From Marinobacter denitrificans (GTDB taxonomy: Bacteria > Pseudomonadota > Gammaproteobacteria > Pseudomonadales > Oleiphilaceae): a stretch of DNA of 64,000 nt. This document shows, one piece after another, positions 16,419 to 25,646 of this stretch. The translations under genes and the position numbers were made by a program. Below the pieces are notes generated by a model. The model had not been told where the DNA came from, searched no databases, and saw only the letters and a list, made by a program, of their open reading frames with translations. The DNA is taken from NCBI RefSeq assembly GCF_008795955.1, contig NZ_VMHN01000002.1, positions 620,001 to 684,000 on the forward strand. The letters are read 5' to 3'. Position 1 is the stretch's first letter; every line of letters starts with the position of its first letter.

Positions 16419-17955
16419 TATTATTTTGGCCCTTTTGTATCGTATTGAGCGCATAGATATCCGTGCGCCGGTCCTTAAGGTTGGTAACAGACCCTTCGTT
16501 ACGCACCAGCTTGAGTTTTTCAAGATCCATGTCCGAGAACATGATCATCTCCGTGTTCGGAGTGGTTTCCGCCATGACAGCGTCATGGGGGAAGGCAAAG
16601 TCTGACGGCGAGAACACCGAGGACTGGGCATACTGAACGTCCAGGTTCTCCACCTTTGGGAGGTTACCAACGCTACCAGTTATCACCACGTAACACTCGT
16701 TTTCGATAGCGCGGGCCTGGGCGCAATGGCGAACCCGCAGATAGCCGTTTTTGGTGTCGGTCCAGAAAGGCACCATAATTATGTCCACTTCGTCACTGGC
16801 TGCCAGGCGCCCGAGTTCCGGAAACTCAATGTCGTAGCAGATCATGATGGCAACCCGGCCGGCGTCGGTCTCGAACACCTGGAATTTTTCACCGCCCTCG
16901 ATTACCCAGTCTCGCCGTTCATGGGGCGTGATGTGGATTTTGCGTTGCTCATCCACGCGCCCGTCCCGGTGGCAGAGGTAGGAGACATTGTAAACCCGGT
17001 CGTTTTCCAGCAGCGGCATGGAGCCGGTAATGATGTTGATGTTGTAGCTAACGGCCATTTCCGACATCTGATTGCGGAATTGTTCGGTAAAACCGGCCAG
17101 GAAGCGGATGGCGCGAGTCTGGTCCATCTGGTCGGTCAGTCCCATCAGCGGCGCGTTGAAGAACTCCGGAAACAGTGCAAAATCGCTTTTGTAGTCTGAC
17201 AGCGCATCCACGAAATATTCGACTTGCTCCAGCACTTCGTCCACGGACGTGAATTCACGCATTTGCCATTGCACGGCACCCAGGCGCACCTGGGTCTTCT
17301 TCACACTCAGCACCGGCGAGGGTGGGGTGTAAAGGATGTTCCGCCACTCCAGCAAGGTGGCATAGCCGAGAGACTTCTCGTCTTCCGGCAGGTATTTGTG
17401 CATCAGGCGGGTAACCTGGAAGTCGTTGGACAACTGGAAACTGAGGATCGGATCGTAAATGTCCTTGCGATCCACCCGCTGAATGTATTCTTCGGGGGAA
17501 TACTGGTCGGAATACTTGTGGTATCCCGGAATTCGGCCACCCGCCAGAATAGCCCGCAGGTTCATCGAGCGGCACAGCTCCTTGCGGGCTTCATAAAGCC
17601 GGCGCCCGAGGCGGTAACCGCGATAATCAGGGTGAATAAACACATCCAGCCCGTACAGCGAGTCCCCCTTGGCGTTATGCCAGATTTTCTCGTTGCGCAG
17701 GATGAGATCATCGTAGGTGTGGGGATTGCTGAAGCGCTCATACTTGACGCAGACCGTCAGGGCTATGGCGATCAGATCACCGGATTCTTCGATGCATATC
17801 TGACCATCCGGAAACTGCTCAACCAGTGCCTTGATGGTTTCTTCCGGCCAGGCACCGCCGATATCGTCGTAAACCCTGTCCATCAGCTGCTGGAGCTGGG
17901 GGTAGTCATCAATAGTGAGGTTACGAAGGTTGAGATGCAGTTCTTCGTGGGCCAT
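16408..17955 (-). CDS. GNAT N-acetyltransferase / carbon-nitrogen hydrolase fusion
   Basis: A 515-residue bifunctional protein. Residues about 8-200 are a GNAT acetyltransferase (acetyl-CoA loop near HPDYRGYRLGRRLYEAR). Residues about 225-490 are a nitrilase-superfamily amidohydrolase with the full Glu-Lys-Cys triad: Glu264 (FPEFF), Lys339 (QRKIHI) and Cys373 (MICYDIEFPE). The fusion is a known architecture found in many bacteria; its natural substrate is not established. It is a cytoplasmic, single-gene transcription unit divergent from the chemoreceptor gene. Confidence 0.93.
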   Translation of the reverse strand: MAHEELHLNLRNLTIDDYPQLQQLMDRVYDDIGGAWPEETIKALVEQFPDGQICIEESGDLIAIALTVCVKYERFSNPHTYDDLILRNEKIWHNAKGDSLYGLDVFIHPDYRGYRLGRRLYEARKELCRSMNLRAILAGGRIPGYHKYSDQYSPEEYIQRVDRKDIYDPILSFQLSNDFQVTRLMHKYLPEDEKSLGYATLLEWRNILYTPPSPVLSVKKTQVRLGAVQWQMREFTSVDEVLEQVEYFVDALSDYKSDFALFPEFFNAPLMGLTDQMDQTRAIRFLAGFTEQFRNQMSEMAVSYNINIITGSMPLLENDRVYNVSYLCHRDGRVDEQRKIHITPHERRDWVIEGGEKFQVFETDAGRVAIMICYDIEFPELGRLAASDEVDIIMVPFWTDTKNGYLRVRHCAQARAIENECYVVITGSVGNLPKVENLDVQYAQSSVFSPSDFAFPHDAVMAETTPNTEMIMFSDMDLEKLKLVRNEGSVTNLKDRRTDIYALNTIQKGQNNTDS

Positions 17956-18141
17956 AGACGGCGGCTCCGGTTGGATGAAGAAAAAAGACGCAGACTGAAT
18001 GCGTTACATAAAGTCCCTATTTTATCAGATCACGCTAAAGACTTCGCCGCATAAGCCGAAAACAAACCTATACAGAACACAGATCGCAGACGTGCCAGAC
18101 TTGCGCCCCGTGTGTTAAATGAATCAGAAAGGATCCGGAAA

Positions 18142-20028
18142 ATGAATCTGAGTTTCGGCCAGAAGTTGCTCATCGCCTTTGGTATTCTGCTTGTGCTGGT
18201 TATGGGGGCATTTACCATAAGCGGCAACCTGAGGCTGCAGAGCACCACAGATACCTATGTGGATGCGCTGATTGACGACGCAGTAGCACAAAGTACGTCC
18301 AGCATCGCGGATTGGCTCAATACACGGCTGACGATGACAGAGGCGACCGCGAAAGCCCTTGAGTCCGTCACGACTGATGAAGAGGCCCGGGTGATTCTGG
18401 CAGCAGCCACAACCGGAGGCGGTTTTATTGATGTGTATGTCGGGCGTGACGATGGCTACATGCTGATGAAAGATGCCGCCTCGGAAGCCGACCTTCCGGC
18501 TGATTTTGATCCGCGCACCCGTCCCTGGTTCAAGCAGGCAAAACAGACCGGGACCGCTTCGTTTACCGAACCCTACCCGGATGTCAGTACCGGTGGCATC
18601 ATTATTTCCACCTTGGCCCCGGTAAAGCGCGGAGACTTTGAGGGCGTCATCGGCGGCGACATTGCCCTTAAAACCATAGAGCAGGCACTTTCCGCCATTA
18701 CACTTGCTGATACCGGGTATGCCGCACTGATAAGTGATGACGGCACCGTGCTTTTCCACCCGGACCAGGCGCTGGTAGGGAAGAAAATCAGCAAGCTGCT
18801 TGGTGAAGCTCCGCAGCTTGGCGGCGAGACCCACCGCTACGAGTCAGATGACCTCAGCTGGACGGCCAGTTTCCACCCTATTTCTGGTGCCCGTGGTGTT
18901 GACTGGTATCTCGGCACCTTTATCAACGACGACAAGATCAATGCCCCGGTACAGGCGGCACGGGTGACAGGGCTGGTCATTGCCGTTATCGGCTTGCTGG
19001 TGTCGCTGGTTGTGCTGCACTTCGGTATACGTGTACTGATGACCCCGGTCAGGAATCTGAATCGTGCCATGTCATCGATCGCCAGTGGCGAAGCCGATCT
19101 GACCAAGCGCCTGGATGACAGTGCCAACGATGAATTCGGAACACTGGCACGGGAATTCAACAGTTTTGTCGGCAATATCCAGAATGTTGTCAGGGATGTT
19201 CAGCAGGGCGCAGCAGAGCTGGGGGATAACGTAGCGTCGCTGCGGGAGACCGCCAGCACCAGCCGTAACAGTGTTGAAAAGCAGCAGGCAGAAGTTGATA
19301 TGGTGGCCACTGCGATCAACGAAATGTCTGCGGCGGCCGGCGAGATTGCCCAAAGCGCCCAGCAGACTGCGGATGCTGCCAATACTGCCGACTCAGACAG
19401 CCGCAATTCGCTGGAAACCGTCGCCGCGTCCAGGGATGCTGTGCAGAAATTGTCCAAGGAGATTAATGCGGCCGCTGAAGTGATCGATAAACTTGGCAAA
19501 GACGTCACCGACATTACCTCGGTACTCGAGGTGATTCAGGGGATTGCCGAACAAACGAATCTTCTGGCTCTGAATGCCGCAATCGAGGCAGCAAGGGCAG
19601 GGGATGCAGGCCGTGGATTTGCCGTAGTAGCAGACGAGGTACGCAACCTGGCGCGCCGCACCCAGGACAGCACCGAAGAAATCAACAACATGATTGAACG
19701 CCTGCAGAGTGGTGCCAGCAACGCGGTTGACGTGATGAAAGCATCCACTGCTGTTTCCAACGTCAGCATGGAAAAAGCCCAGGACGCCATGGAGGCACTC
19801 AACCGGATTGCAGAGGCGATCACATCAATCAGTCAGATGACCTCGCAGATTGCTACGGCCTCTGAGGAACAGACCTCGGTCACCGAAGAGCTGAACTCCT
19901 CCATCACCCGCATTGCGGATGAGGGCCAGGAGGCTGCGAAGGCAGCCAGTGAGAACGACGTGTACAGCGGGCAGATCGAGTCGATCGGAACAACGCTGCG
20001 TCAGAACGTTTCAAGGTTCAAAGTCTGA
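18142..20028 (+). CDS. Methyl-accepting chemotaxis protein with Cache sensor
   Basis: A membrane chemoreceptor of about 628 residues from the ATG at 18142, which has AAAGGA nine bases upstream. A GTG ten codons earlier lacks a site. TM1 (about 8-28) leads to a periplasmic dCache-like domain with the typical [11 protein letters not shown] and [12 protein letters not shown] motifs. TM2 (about 280-302), a HAMP domain ([20 protein letters not shown]) and a long signalling coiled coil follow. The hairpin tip is intact: [18 protein letters not shown] and [12 protein letters not shown]. It should report ligand binding to CheA/CheW. The ligand is unknown; the convergent gene encodes a periplasmic binding protein. 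Confidence 0.93.
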   Translation: MNLSFGQKLLIAFGILLVLVMGAFTISGNLRLQSTTDTYVDALIDDAVAQSTSSIADWLNTRLTMTEATAKALESVTTDEEARVILAAATTGGGFIDVYVGRDDGYMLMKDAASEADLPADFDPRTRPWFKQAKQTGTASFTEPYPDVSTGGIIISTLAPVKRGDFEGVIGGDIALKTIEQALSAITLADTGYAALISDDGTVLFHPDQALVGKKISKLLGEAPQLGGETHRYESDDLSWTASFHPISGARGVDWYLGTFINDDKINAPVQAARVTGLVIAVIGLLVSLVVLHFGIRVLMTPVRNLNRAMSSIASGEADLTKRLDDSANDEFGTLAREFNSFVGNIQNVVRDVQQGAAELGDNVASLRETASTSRNSVEKQQAEVDMVATAINEMSAAAGEIAQSAQQTADAANTADSDSRNSLETVAASRDAVQKLSKEINAAAEVIDKLGKDVTDITSVLEVIQGIAEQTNLLALNAAIEAARAGDAGRGFAVVADEVRNLARRTQDSTEEINNMIERLQSGASNAVDVMKASTAVSNVSMEKAQDAMEALNRIAEAITSISQMTSQIATASEEQTSVTEELNSSITRIADEGQEAAKAASENDVYSGQIESIGTTLRQNVSRFKV

Positions 20029-20970
20029 TCCGGTCTCGTCCGAAGGCGACAGGATATTGATCCGCCGCCGCAGATCGCTGAGCGTGTGGCGGCCGATGGC
20101 CCAGGACTCCTCGGTCAGGTAGGGGTTGTTGAGGACTAGGACCTTTCGTTTTTCCAGGGCCAGTTCTTTCATCGCTCTGCCGTAAAAATGATTCAGGTAC
20201 CTGCCAAAACTGCCGTCATGGATTGCCCGTTCCATACCCAGTTGCAAACGTTGGGCGGTCTCATGGTCACGCCGGCTGACAAAAAAGTAGGAGGGCATGG
20301 GGTATGCAATCAGGAGATCAGGCTCAATGACAAGGTCGATGTTGTTCTGCAGCTCCAGGTCAAAAAGAACTTCGCTGACGCCCCGGGCGAAACACTCGAA
20401 GCGGTGGTTTTCCAGCATCCGGAAAAGAATTTCGTAGCGCGAATGGGTAACCACCGTTACCCCATTGGCCTCGAGAATGGCGGTGTCCGGCCAGTGGGCA
20501 CCCTGGCCAATGCGTATCCCGGTGGCTTGCAAGTCCGAAATACTGTTGATGCCTTCGAACATCGGCAGCGATTCCTGCATTACCACACAGACCCTGAACC
20601 CCAGTAACCCTCCATCAATCGGCAGGGGGATGGCGCGAAGGTTGTCCTCCCGGTCATTCGACGTTGCCACATTGGCAATATCAACGAGTGTGGACCCCTG
20701 CTGCTCCAGCTCACGGACAACCCGCCCCTGTGGCATTTCGGGGCTGCGGGTAATGTTAAAAGAGCCGTATTCAGGGGTTTTCTGGAACGCAAGTGCGACC
20801 AGGGCGCGAATCGGCGGGCTGTCGTAGTTCCGGTACCACAGGCGGTACTCATTCTCAGGGGAGACGTTTGACGGGCCGGCGGCAAGGCGTTCTGAAGACA
20901 ATACGGCACCAGCGCCCGAGCACAGTACTATCAGGCACACCAGCATCCAGCCCCTACACTCCGATTTCAT
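20011..20970 (-). CDS. Periplasmic solute-binding-like protein
   Basis: A 319-residue exported protein with an N-terminal signal (hydrophobic 9-25). The body resembles the amino-acid-type periplasmic binding fold (SBP family 3): [45 protein letters not shown] and [16 protein letters not shown]. No ABC permease or ATPase is adjacent, so it may be a stand-alone sensor ligand-binder and not part of a transporter. Its 3' end overlaps the convergent chemoreceptor gene by 18 bases. The 203-base gap upstream to the next gene contains no other gene. Confidence 0.72.
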   Translation of the reverse strand: MKSECRGWMLVCLIVLCSGAGAVLSSERLAAGPSNVSPENEYRLWYRNYDSPPIRALVALAFQKTPEYGSFNITRSPEMPQGRVVRELEQQGSTLVDIANVATSNDREDNLRAIPLPIDGGLLGFRVCVVMQESLPMFEGINSISDLQATGIRIGQGAHWPDTAILEANGVTVVTHSRYEILFRMLENHRFECFARGVSEVLFDLELQNNIDLVIEPDLLIAYPMPSYFFVSRRDHETAQRLQLGMERAIHDGSFGRYLNHFYGRAMKELALEKRKVLVLNNPYLTEESWAIGRHTLSDLRRRINILSPSDETGSDFEP

Positions 20971-21173
20971 GGAGCTCTATCTCCTGCATCCACGTACTCT
21001 CTCCCGGCCGCCGTAATCGGCGACATCAGAGCAGTTTAGGTGAATTTTGCGGGCACAACAGGAATTGGTAACTGAAATCGAGAAAAAAAGTTGCGATGGT
21101 TCCGGCGGCCCTGTAAATATCTACGCCTGTCAGTCCGGCCTGCCGGAAATAATGCGTTCAGGAGAGCAAAGTC

Positions 21174-21725
21174 ATGACGTTAATCGATAACCTGATTGGT
21201 GCAACCGGGCAATGGGTGTCTTCCTCAGATCCCGAAGCGAGAATCACCCGGCCACTGGCCTGGCTGAGAAAGACCAGTGGTTATGCAGCTGTTAACCGGA
21301 TTATCGGGTTGTCAATTCCGTTTGCACCGCGAAACGGTTTCAGCGTGGAAGAGGTAAGACCGGGTTTCGTGAAAGCGAAGATTCGCCTCAAGGGTAACAA
21401 GAATCACTTTGGCAGCCTTTATGCGGGCGCGTATTTCCTCGTGGCTGAAATTCCCGGTGGTGTGCTTACCCTGTTTGACCTGGGCCCGGCTTATACTCCG
21501 ATTCTGAAAGAGATGACCCTGCAATTCCTGCAGCCAGCCAATTCGGATGTGTTTGTGGAATTTTCGCTGGATAAAGCGACCGTTAAAGCCATCAAGGCGG
21601 AAGCAGACCAGACCGGCCGGGCAGCGTTTGCCCTGGAAGGCACTCTGTATGACCAGGACGGCAATCACGTAGCCACGTCTATTGCCCAGTACCGGGTTCG
21701 CAAGAAAGGGTTCAAGACACCGTAA
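21174..21725 (+). CDS. DUF4442 hotdog-fold thioesterase-like protein
   Basis: A 183-residue protein of the DUF4442/YiiD-C type, a hotdog fold related to acyl-CoA thioesterases. The segments RIKGNKNHFG-like (IRLKGNKNHFGSLYAGAYF) and the central helix with AEIPGGVLTLFDLG are characteristic. A strong CAGGAG site precedes the ATG. It stands alone and converges on recQ, with nine bases between stops. Activity is not proven for most members. Confidence 0.8.
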   Translation: MTLIDNLIGATGQWVSSSDPEARITRPLAWLRKTSGYAAVNRIIGLSIPFAPRNGFSVEEVRPGFVKAKIRLKGNKNHFGSLYAGAYFLVAEIPGGVLTLFDLGPAYTPILKEMTLQFLQPANSDVFVEFSLDKATVKAIKAEADQTGRAAFALEGTLYDQDGNHVATSIAQYRVRKKGFKTP

Positions 21726-21734
21726 GGCAGTGAA

Positions 21735-23594
21735 TCAAAGGCCGTCCAGCTCCCTCAGGGCGGCCAGGAAAGTTTCTCCGTATTTCTCCAGCTTTGCCGC
21801 ACCCACGCCGTTGATCTCGGCCATTTCCGCCAGGCTGTTCGGGCGTTTTTCCAGAATCTCGAACAGAGTGGCATCGTGGAATATCACATAGGGCGGTACG
21901 CCTTTTTCTTCTGCCAGCGCCTTGCGACAGGCCCGCAATGCTTCCCATCCTGCCTTGTCGGTAATCTGATCGGCAATCTTGCGACGCCCCGAAGTGCCGG
22001 AGGAACTGCGCCCTCCGGGTGACTTGATGACCGGGTCCTTGCGCAATTGAATAGGCACTTCGCCCTTGAGCAACGGCCGGCATTCCTCCGTGAGCTGGAG
22101 CGCCCCGTAGCCTTCCGGATCTGCCCTCAGGTAGCCGTTGGCCACCAATTGCCGGAACACGGACTTCCAGTCATTGGCCGACAATTCGGTGCCGATGCCG
22201 TAGGTGGACACAGCCTGGTGCCCGAACTGGAGAATGCGTTCGTTCTCAGAGCCTCGCAGAACGTCTATCAGATAGGTAACGCCAAACCGCTGACCGGTCC
22301 GGAAAACGCAGGACAGGGCTTTCTGGACAGCAAGCTTGCCATCCCATGTTTCCGGCGGGTTGAGGCAGGTATCACAGTTGCCGCAGGGTTGCTCAAGGGT
22401 ATCGCCAAAATACCGCAAAAGTACCTGGCGGCGGCAACTGGTCACTTCGCACAGCCCCAGCATGGCATCCAGCTTCTGGCGTTCGACGCGCTTGAAATGG
22501 TCGTTGCCCATCGACCCCTCAAGCATTTGGCGCAGCTTGATCACATCCTGCAGACCGTAGACCATCCAGGCGGTTGACGGCTTGCCGTCCCGGCCTGCGC
22601 GACCGGTTTCCTGATAGTAAGCCTCCAGGCTTTTCGGAAGGTCCAGATGGGCAACAAATCGCACGTCTGGTTTGTCGATTCCCATACCGAAGGCAATGGT
22701 GGCCACGATGATAACCCCGTCTTCGCGCAGAAAGCGTTCCTGGTGTCGGGCCCGGTCTCCGGAGTTGAGGCCGGCGTGGTAGGGCAGAGCCGTATAGCCT
22801 TTGTCACTGAGCATCTTCGCCGTGGCGTCTACCTTGTTCCGGGACAGGCAGTAAACGATGCCACAATCGCCGTCATGTTCTGCTTTAATAAAATCCAGTA
22901 ATTGCTTGTTAGCGTTAGTTTTTGGGGCAATACGATACTGAATGTTCGGGCGATCAAACCCACTGATAAAGTGACGGGCTTCAGTCAGCGACAGTCGTTC
23001 GGCGATTTCCTTGCGGGTGCGCTCATCGGCGGTGGCCGTCAGTGCAATACGGGGTATGCCGGGAAATTCGTGCGCAAGCCGGCTCAGTTCAAGATAGTCA
23101 GAGCGGAAATCGTGTCCCCACTGCGATACACAGTGAGCCTCGTCGATGGCAAACAGGGAAATCGACGCGTGGTGCAGCAAGTCTAGTGTGCGGGGCTGGA
23201 TCAGCCTTTCCGGTGCGCAGTACAGCAGGTCGAGTTCTCCGGTCATCAGAGCGTTCTCGGTGTCCCTGGCCTGCTCGAAGTCCATGGTAGAGTTCAGGAA
23301 TGCCGCCCGGACCCCCAGCTCTTTGAGGGCAGCCACCTGATCCTGCATCAGGGCGATGAGAGGGGAAATCACGATGGCCGTTCCCGTTCGCACCAGAGCC
23401 GGCACCTGGTAACAAAGTGACTTACCGCCGCCGGTGGGCATCAATACCAGGGCATCGCCGCCATTGACCACCTCACGGATAATGTCCCCCTGTAGAGGCC
23501 TGAAGGTCTCGTATCCGAATATGCGATGCAGGACTTCTTCCGGGTCCTGGTCCGAAACACTGGGGCGCTCTGTGCTTAGCTGTGCAAAATCCAT
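21735..23594 (-). CDS. recQ: ATP-dependent DNA helicase RecQ
   Basis: A 3'-5' DNA helicase of the RecQ family for recombination and repair at stalled forks. From the ATG at 23594 it is about 619 residues, near the usual 600-610. A GTG at 23666 would add 24 residues without a clear ribosome site. Motif [14 protein letters not shown], the DEAH box [16 protein letters not shown], motif VI ([12 protein letters not shown]), the RQC zinc cysteines (CRRQ...CGNCDTC) and a C-terminal HRDC domain ([17 protein letters not shown]) are all present. It is divergent from the acyltransferase gene. Confidence 0.96.
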   Translation of the reverse strand: MDFAQLSTERPSVSDQDPEEVLHRIFGYETFRPLQGDIIREVVNGGDALVLMPTGGGKSLCYQVPALVRTGTAIVISPLIALMQDQVAALKELGVRAAFLNSTMDFEQARDTENALMTGELDLLYCAPERLIQPRTLDLLHHASISLFAIDEAHCVSQWGHDFRSDYLELSRLAHEFPGIPRIALTATADERTRKEIAERLSLTEARHFISGFDRPNIQYRIAPKTNANKQLLDFIKAEHDGDCGIVYCLSRNKVDATAKMLSDKGYTALPYHAGLNSGDRARHQERFLREDGVIIVATIAFGMGIDKPDVRFVAHLDLPKSLEAYYQETGRAGRDGKPSTAWMVYGLQDVIKLRQMLEGSMGNDHFKRVERQKLDAMLGLCEVTSCRRQVLLRYFGDTLEQPCGNCDTCLNPPETWDGKLAVQKALSCVFRTGQRFGVTYLIDVLRGSENERILQFGHQAVSTYGIGTELSANDWKSVFRQLVANGYLRADPEGYGALQLTEECRPLLKGEVPIQLRKDPVIKSPGGRSSSGTSGRRKIADQITDKAGWEALRACRKALAEEKGVPPYVIFHDATLFEILEKRPNSLAEMAEINGVGAAKLEKYGETFLAALRELDGL

Positions 23595-23746
23595 GACTTG
23601 GCCGGTGGTATTGGTGAACTGTAAAAACCTGATGTTCTGGCTGGCGTGCAATGATACCAGAATCACGTCACGGAATCGGCGAAGACAAACAAACCTTTAA
23701 ACGGCTACAATGCGGCTTTTTTCTGCACTCAACAAACAGGACTTCC

Positions 23747-24952
23747 ATGCAGGAATTTGACGCCATCCGTCCGTATTCGGACGAGGAAACCGGAACAGCC
23801 ATCCACAATCTGGTCCGGGACCCGGAATTTCTGGATATGATTGGCCGCTTCAAGTCGCCGACGCTGTCGAAGTGGGCACCTGGCATGCTCAGGGTTTGGG
23901 TGAAGCGCTGGCTCATCAGTCACTTTGCCGGAATTACCCGCATTGACGACCTCCAGGCCCGGTTGTCCGGGTATGTCGGGGAACTGGTGGACCACACAAC
24001 GACCCGTGTTACCCATAGCGGACTGGAGAATCTCAACAAACACAGCGCTCATCTGTTTATATCCAACCACCGGGACATCGTATTCGACCCGATGGTGGTG
24101 AATTACCTGTTATTCGCCAACGGTTTCAAGACCACCCGTATCGCCATAGGCGATAACCTGTTGGCTAACCGTGTTTTCGCGGAAATGATGAGGCTCAATA
24201 AAAGCTTTGTCGTACGCCGAAACATGACCAGCCCGCGGGAAATGCGGGACGCCTACATCATGCTTTCCTCATTTATTAATCACAGCATTGATAACAACGA
24301 AAGCATCTGGATTGCACAACGGGAAGGCCGCGCCAAGGACGGTCTGGATTTTACGGACCCTGCAATTATCAAGATGTTCTACATGAGCAGGAAAAAGAGT
24401 GGGCTGGCGTTCGGGGAGGCCATGAACCGGCTGCATATTGTTCCCGTTTCCATTGCCTATGAGTACGACCCGTGTGACGTGGACAAGGCCCGTGAGCTGG
24501 AAACCCGTGCGCGCACCGGTGAATATATCAAGAAGGAGGGGGAGGATACCGAGCAGATCATGAGAGGTCTGACCGGCTTCAAGGGCCACGTACACGTGCA
24601 TTTCGGGGTGCCGATTGCCGATGCGGAAGATAACCCGAAAGATCTTGCAGCTCGAATAGATCGCGAGATGCACGCCAACTACCACTTGCACACATCGAAC
24701 CTGGTGGCTTATCAGCAAAGGGGTATTCACCCGGATTCCCATGCCACGCGGGACACGGTAAGCGACGCAGTGGTTACAGCAGAGGCCTGGTCCGCGGCAG
24801 AGATCGAGGCGGCCGAAGCGGAAATGGAACGAAGACTGGATGCGTGTGACCCGGCGATTCGACCCTACCTGCTGGATATGTACGCCAATCCTGTGGTGAC
24901 CGCGCTTGAGGCCCACAATGGCAAACCGCATTCACCCACAGAACATTCCTGA
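23747..24952 (+). CDS. PlsC-like glycerol-phosphate acyltransferase family protein
   Basis: A 401-residue protein from the ATG at 23747 (ACAGGA six bases upstream; an in-frame start at 23651 is upstream of the recQ promoter side and unlikely). It has a PlsC-type acyltransferase core with FISNHRDIVFDP as the catalytic His motif and a substrate motif IWIAQREGRAKDG in place of FPEGTRS. The spacing after His is one residue longer than in canonical PlsC. Likely role: acyl transfer to a lysophospholipid or related acceptor at the inner membrane. The carboxylesterase gene follows after 15 bases, so they may be co-transcribed. Confidence 0.82.
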   Translation: MQEFDAIRPYSDEETGTAIHNLVRDPEFLDMIGRFKSPTLSKWAPGMLRVWVKRWLISHFAGITRIDDLQARLSGYVGELVDHTTTRVTHSGLENLNKHSAHLFISNHRDIVFDPMVVNYLLFANGFKTTRIAIGDNLLANRVFAEMMRLNKSFVVRRNMTSPREMRDAYIMLSSFINHSIDNNESIWIAQREGRAKDGLDFTDPAIIKMFYMSRKKSGLAFGEAMNRLHIVPVSIAYEYDPCDVDKARELETRARTGEYIKKEGEDTEQIMRGLTGFKGHVHVHFGVPIADAEDNPKDLAARIDREMHANYHLHTSNLVAYQQRGIHPDSHATRDTVSDAVVTAEAWSAAEIEAAEAEMERRLDACDPAIRPYLLDMYANPVVTALEAHNGKPHSPTEHS

Positions 24953-24967
24953 TACCCGAGGTACTTT

Positions 24968-25627
24968 GTGCAAGAACTCGAATATATTGAACTGGAAACC
25001 AGAGCAAATCCGACCGCAGCGGTTATCTGGCTTCATGGCCTCGGTGCCAGTGGCCACGATTTCGAGCCGGTAGTGCCAGAACTGGGGCTGCCTGAAGATG
25101 CGGCGGTGCGTTTCATCTTTCCCCATGCGCCCAACATGCCGGTGACCATTAATGGCGGCATGATCATGCCGGCCTGGTACGACATCAAGGCAATGGACAT
25201 TGACCGGGTAGTGGATACCGACCAGCTGGTGGCTTCAGCCGATGCCGTCGCCAGGCTGGTGGACCGCGAAATCGAACGCGGCGTAAAAAGCGAGAACATT
25301 GTGATAGCGGGATTCTCACAGGGTGGCGCCGTTGCTTACGAACTTGGGCTGAGCTATCCCAAACGTCTGGGTGGTATCCTGGCGCTGTCTACCTACTTTG
25401 CTACGGCAAAAACCGTTGAGGTATCCGACGCCAACCGCGGTATCCCCATCCGTATCTACCACGGTACCCACGATCCGATGGTGCCGGAATCTCTCGGTCG
25501 ACTGAGTGTGGAGAAGCTGAAAGAACTGGGCTTCGAGCCCTCGTACCAGACTTTCCCTATGGAACACAGCGTGTGCCTCGAAGAAGTACAGGACATCGGC
25601 AGCTTCATCCGCAAGCACATTCTGTAA
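24968..25627 (+). CDS. Carboxylesterase / lysophospholipase family (alpha/beta hydrolase)
   Basis: A 219-residue serine esterase of the phospholipase/carboxylesterase (EstB) family. Catalytic Ser117 lies in GFSQGG, with the Asp in HGTHDPMVP (about 168) and the His in MEHSVC (about 199). The HGLGASGHDF oxyanion loop is near residue 23. The start is GTG at 24968 with CGAGG upstream. It is probably cytoplasmic and co-transcribed with the preceding acyltransferase, suggesting a lipid-related role. Confidence 0.93.
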   Translation: MQELEYIELETRANPTAAVIWLHGLGASGHDFEPVVPELGLPEDAAVRFIFPHAPNMPVTINGGMIMPAWYDIKAMDIDRVVDTDQLVASADAVARLVDREIERGVKSENIVIAGFSQGGAVAYELGLSYPKRLGGILALSTYFATAKTVEVSDANRGIPIRIYHGTHDPMVPESLGRLSVEKLKELGFEPSYQTFPMEHSVCLEEVQDIGSFIRKHIL

Positions 25628-25646
25628 AGCCTTGCTATGGCCGGAC

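Noticed and set aside
21735..23666. Longer RecQ start at 23666
   Set aside because: It is GTG without a ribosome site and adds 24 residues unlike the family; the ATG at 23594 is more credible.
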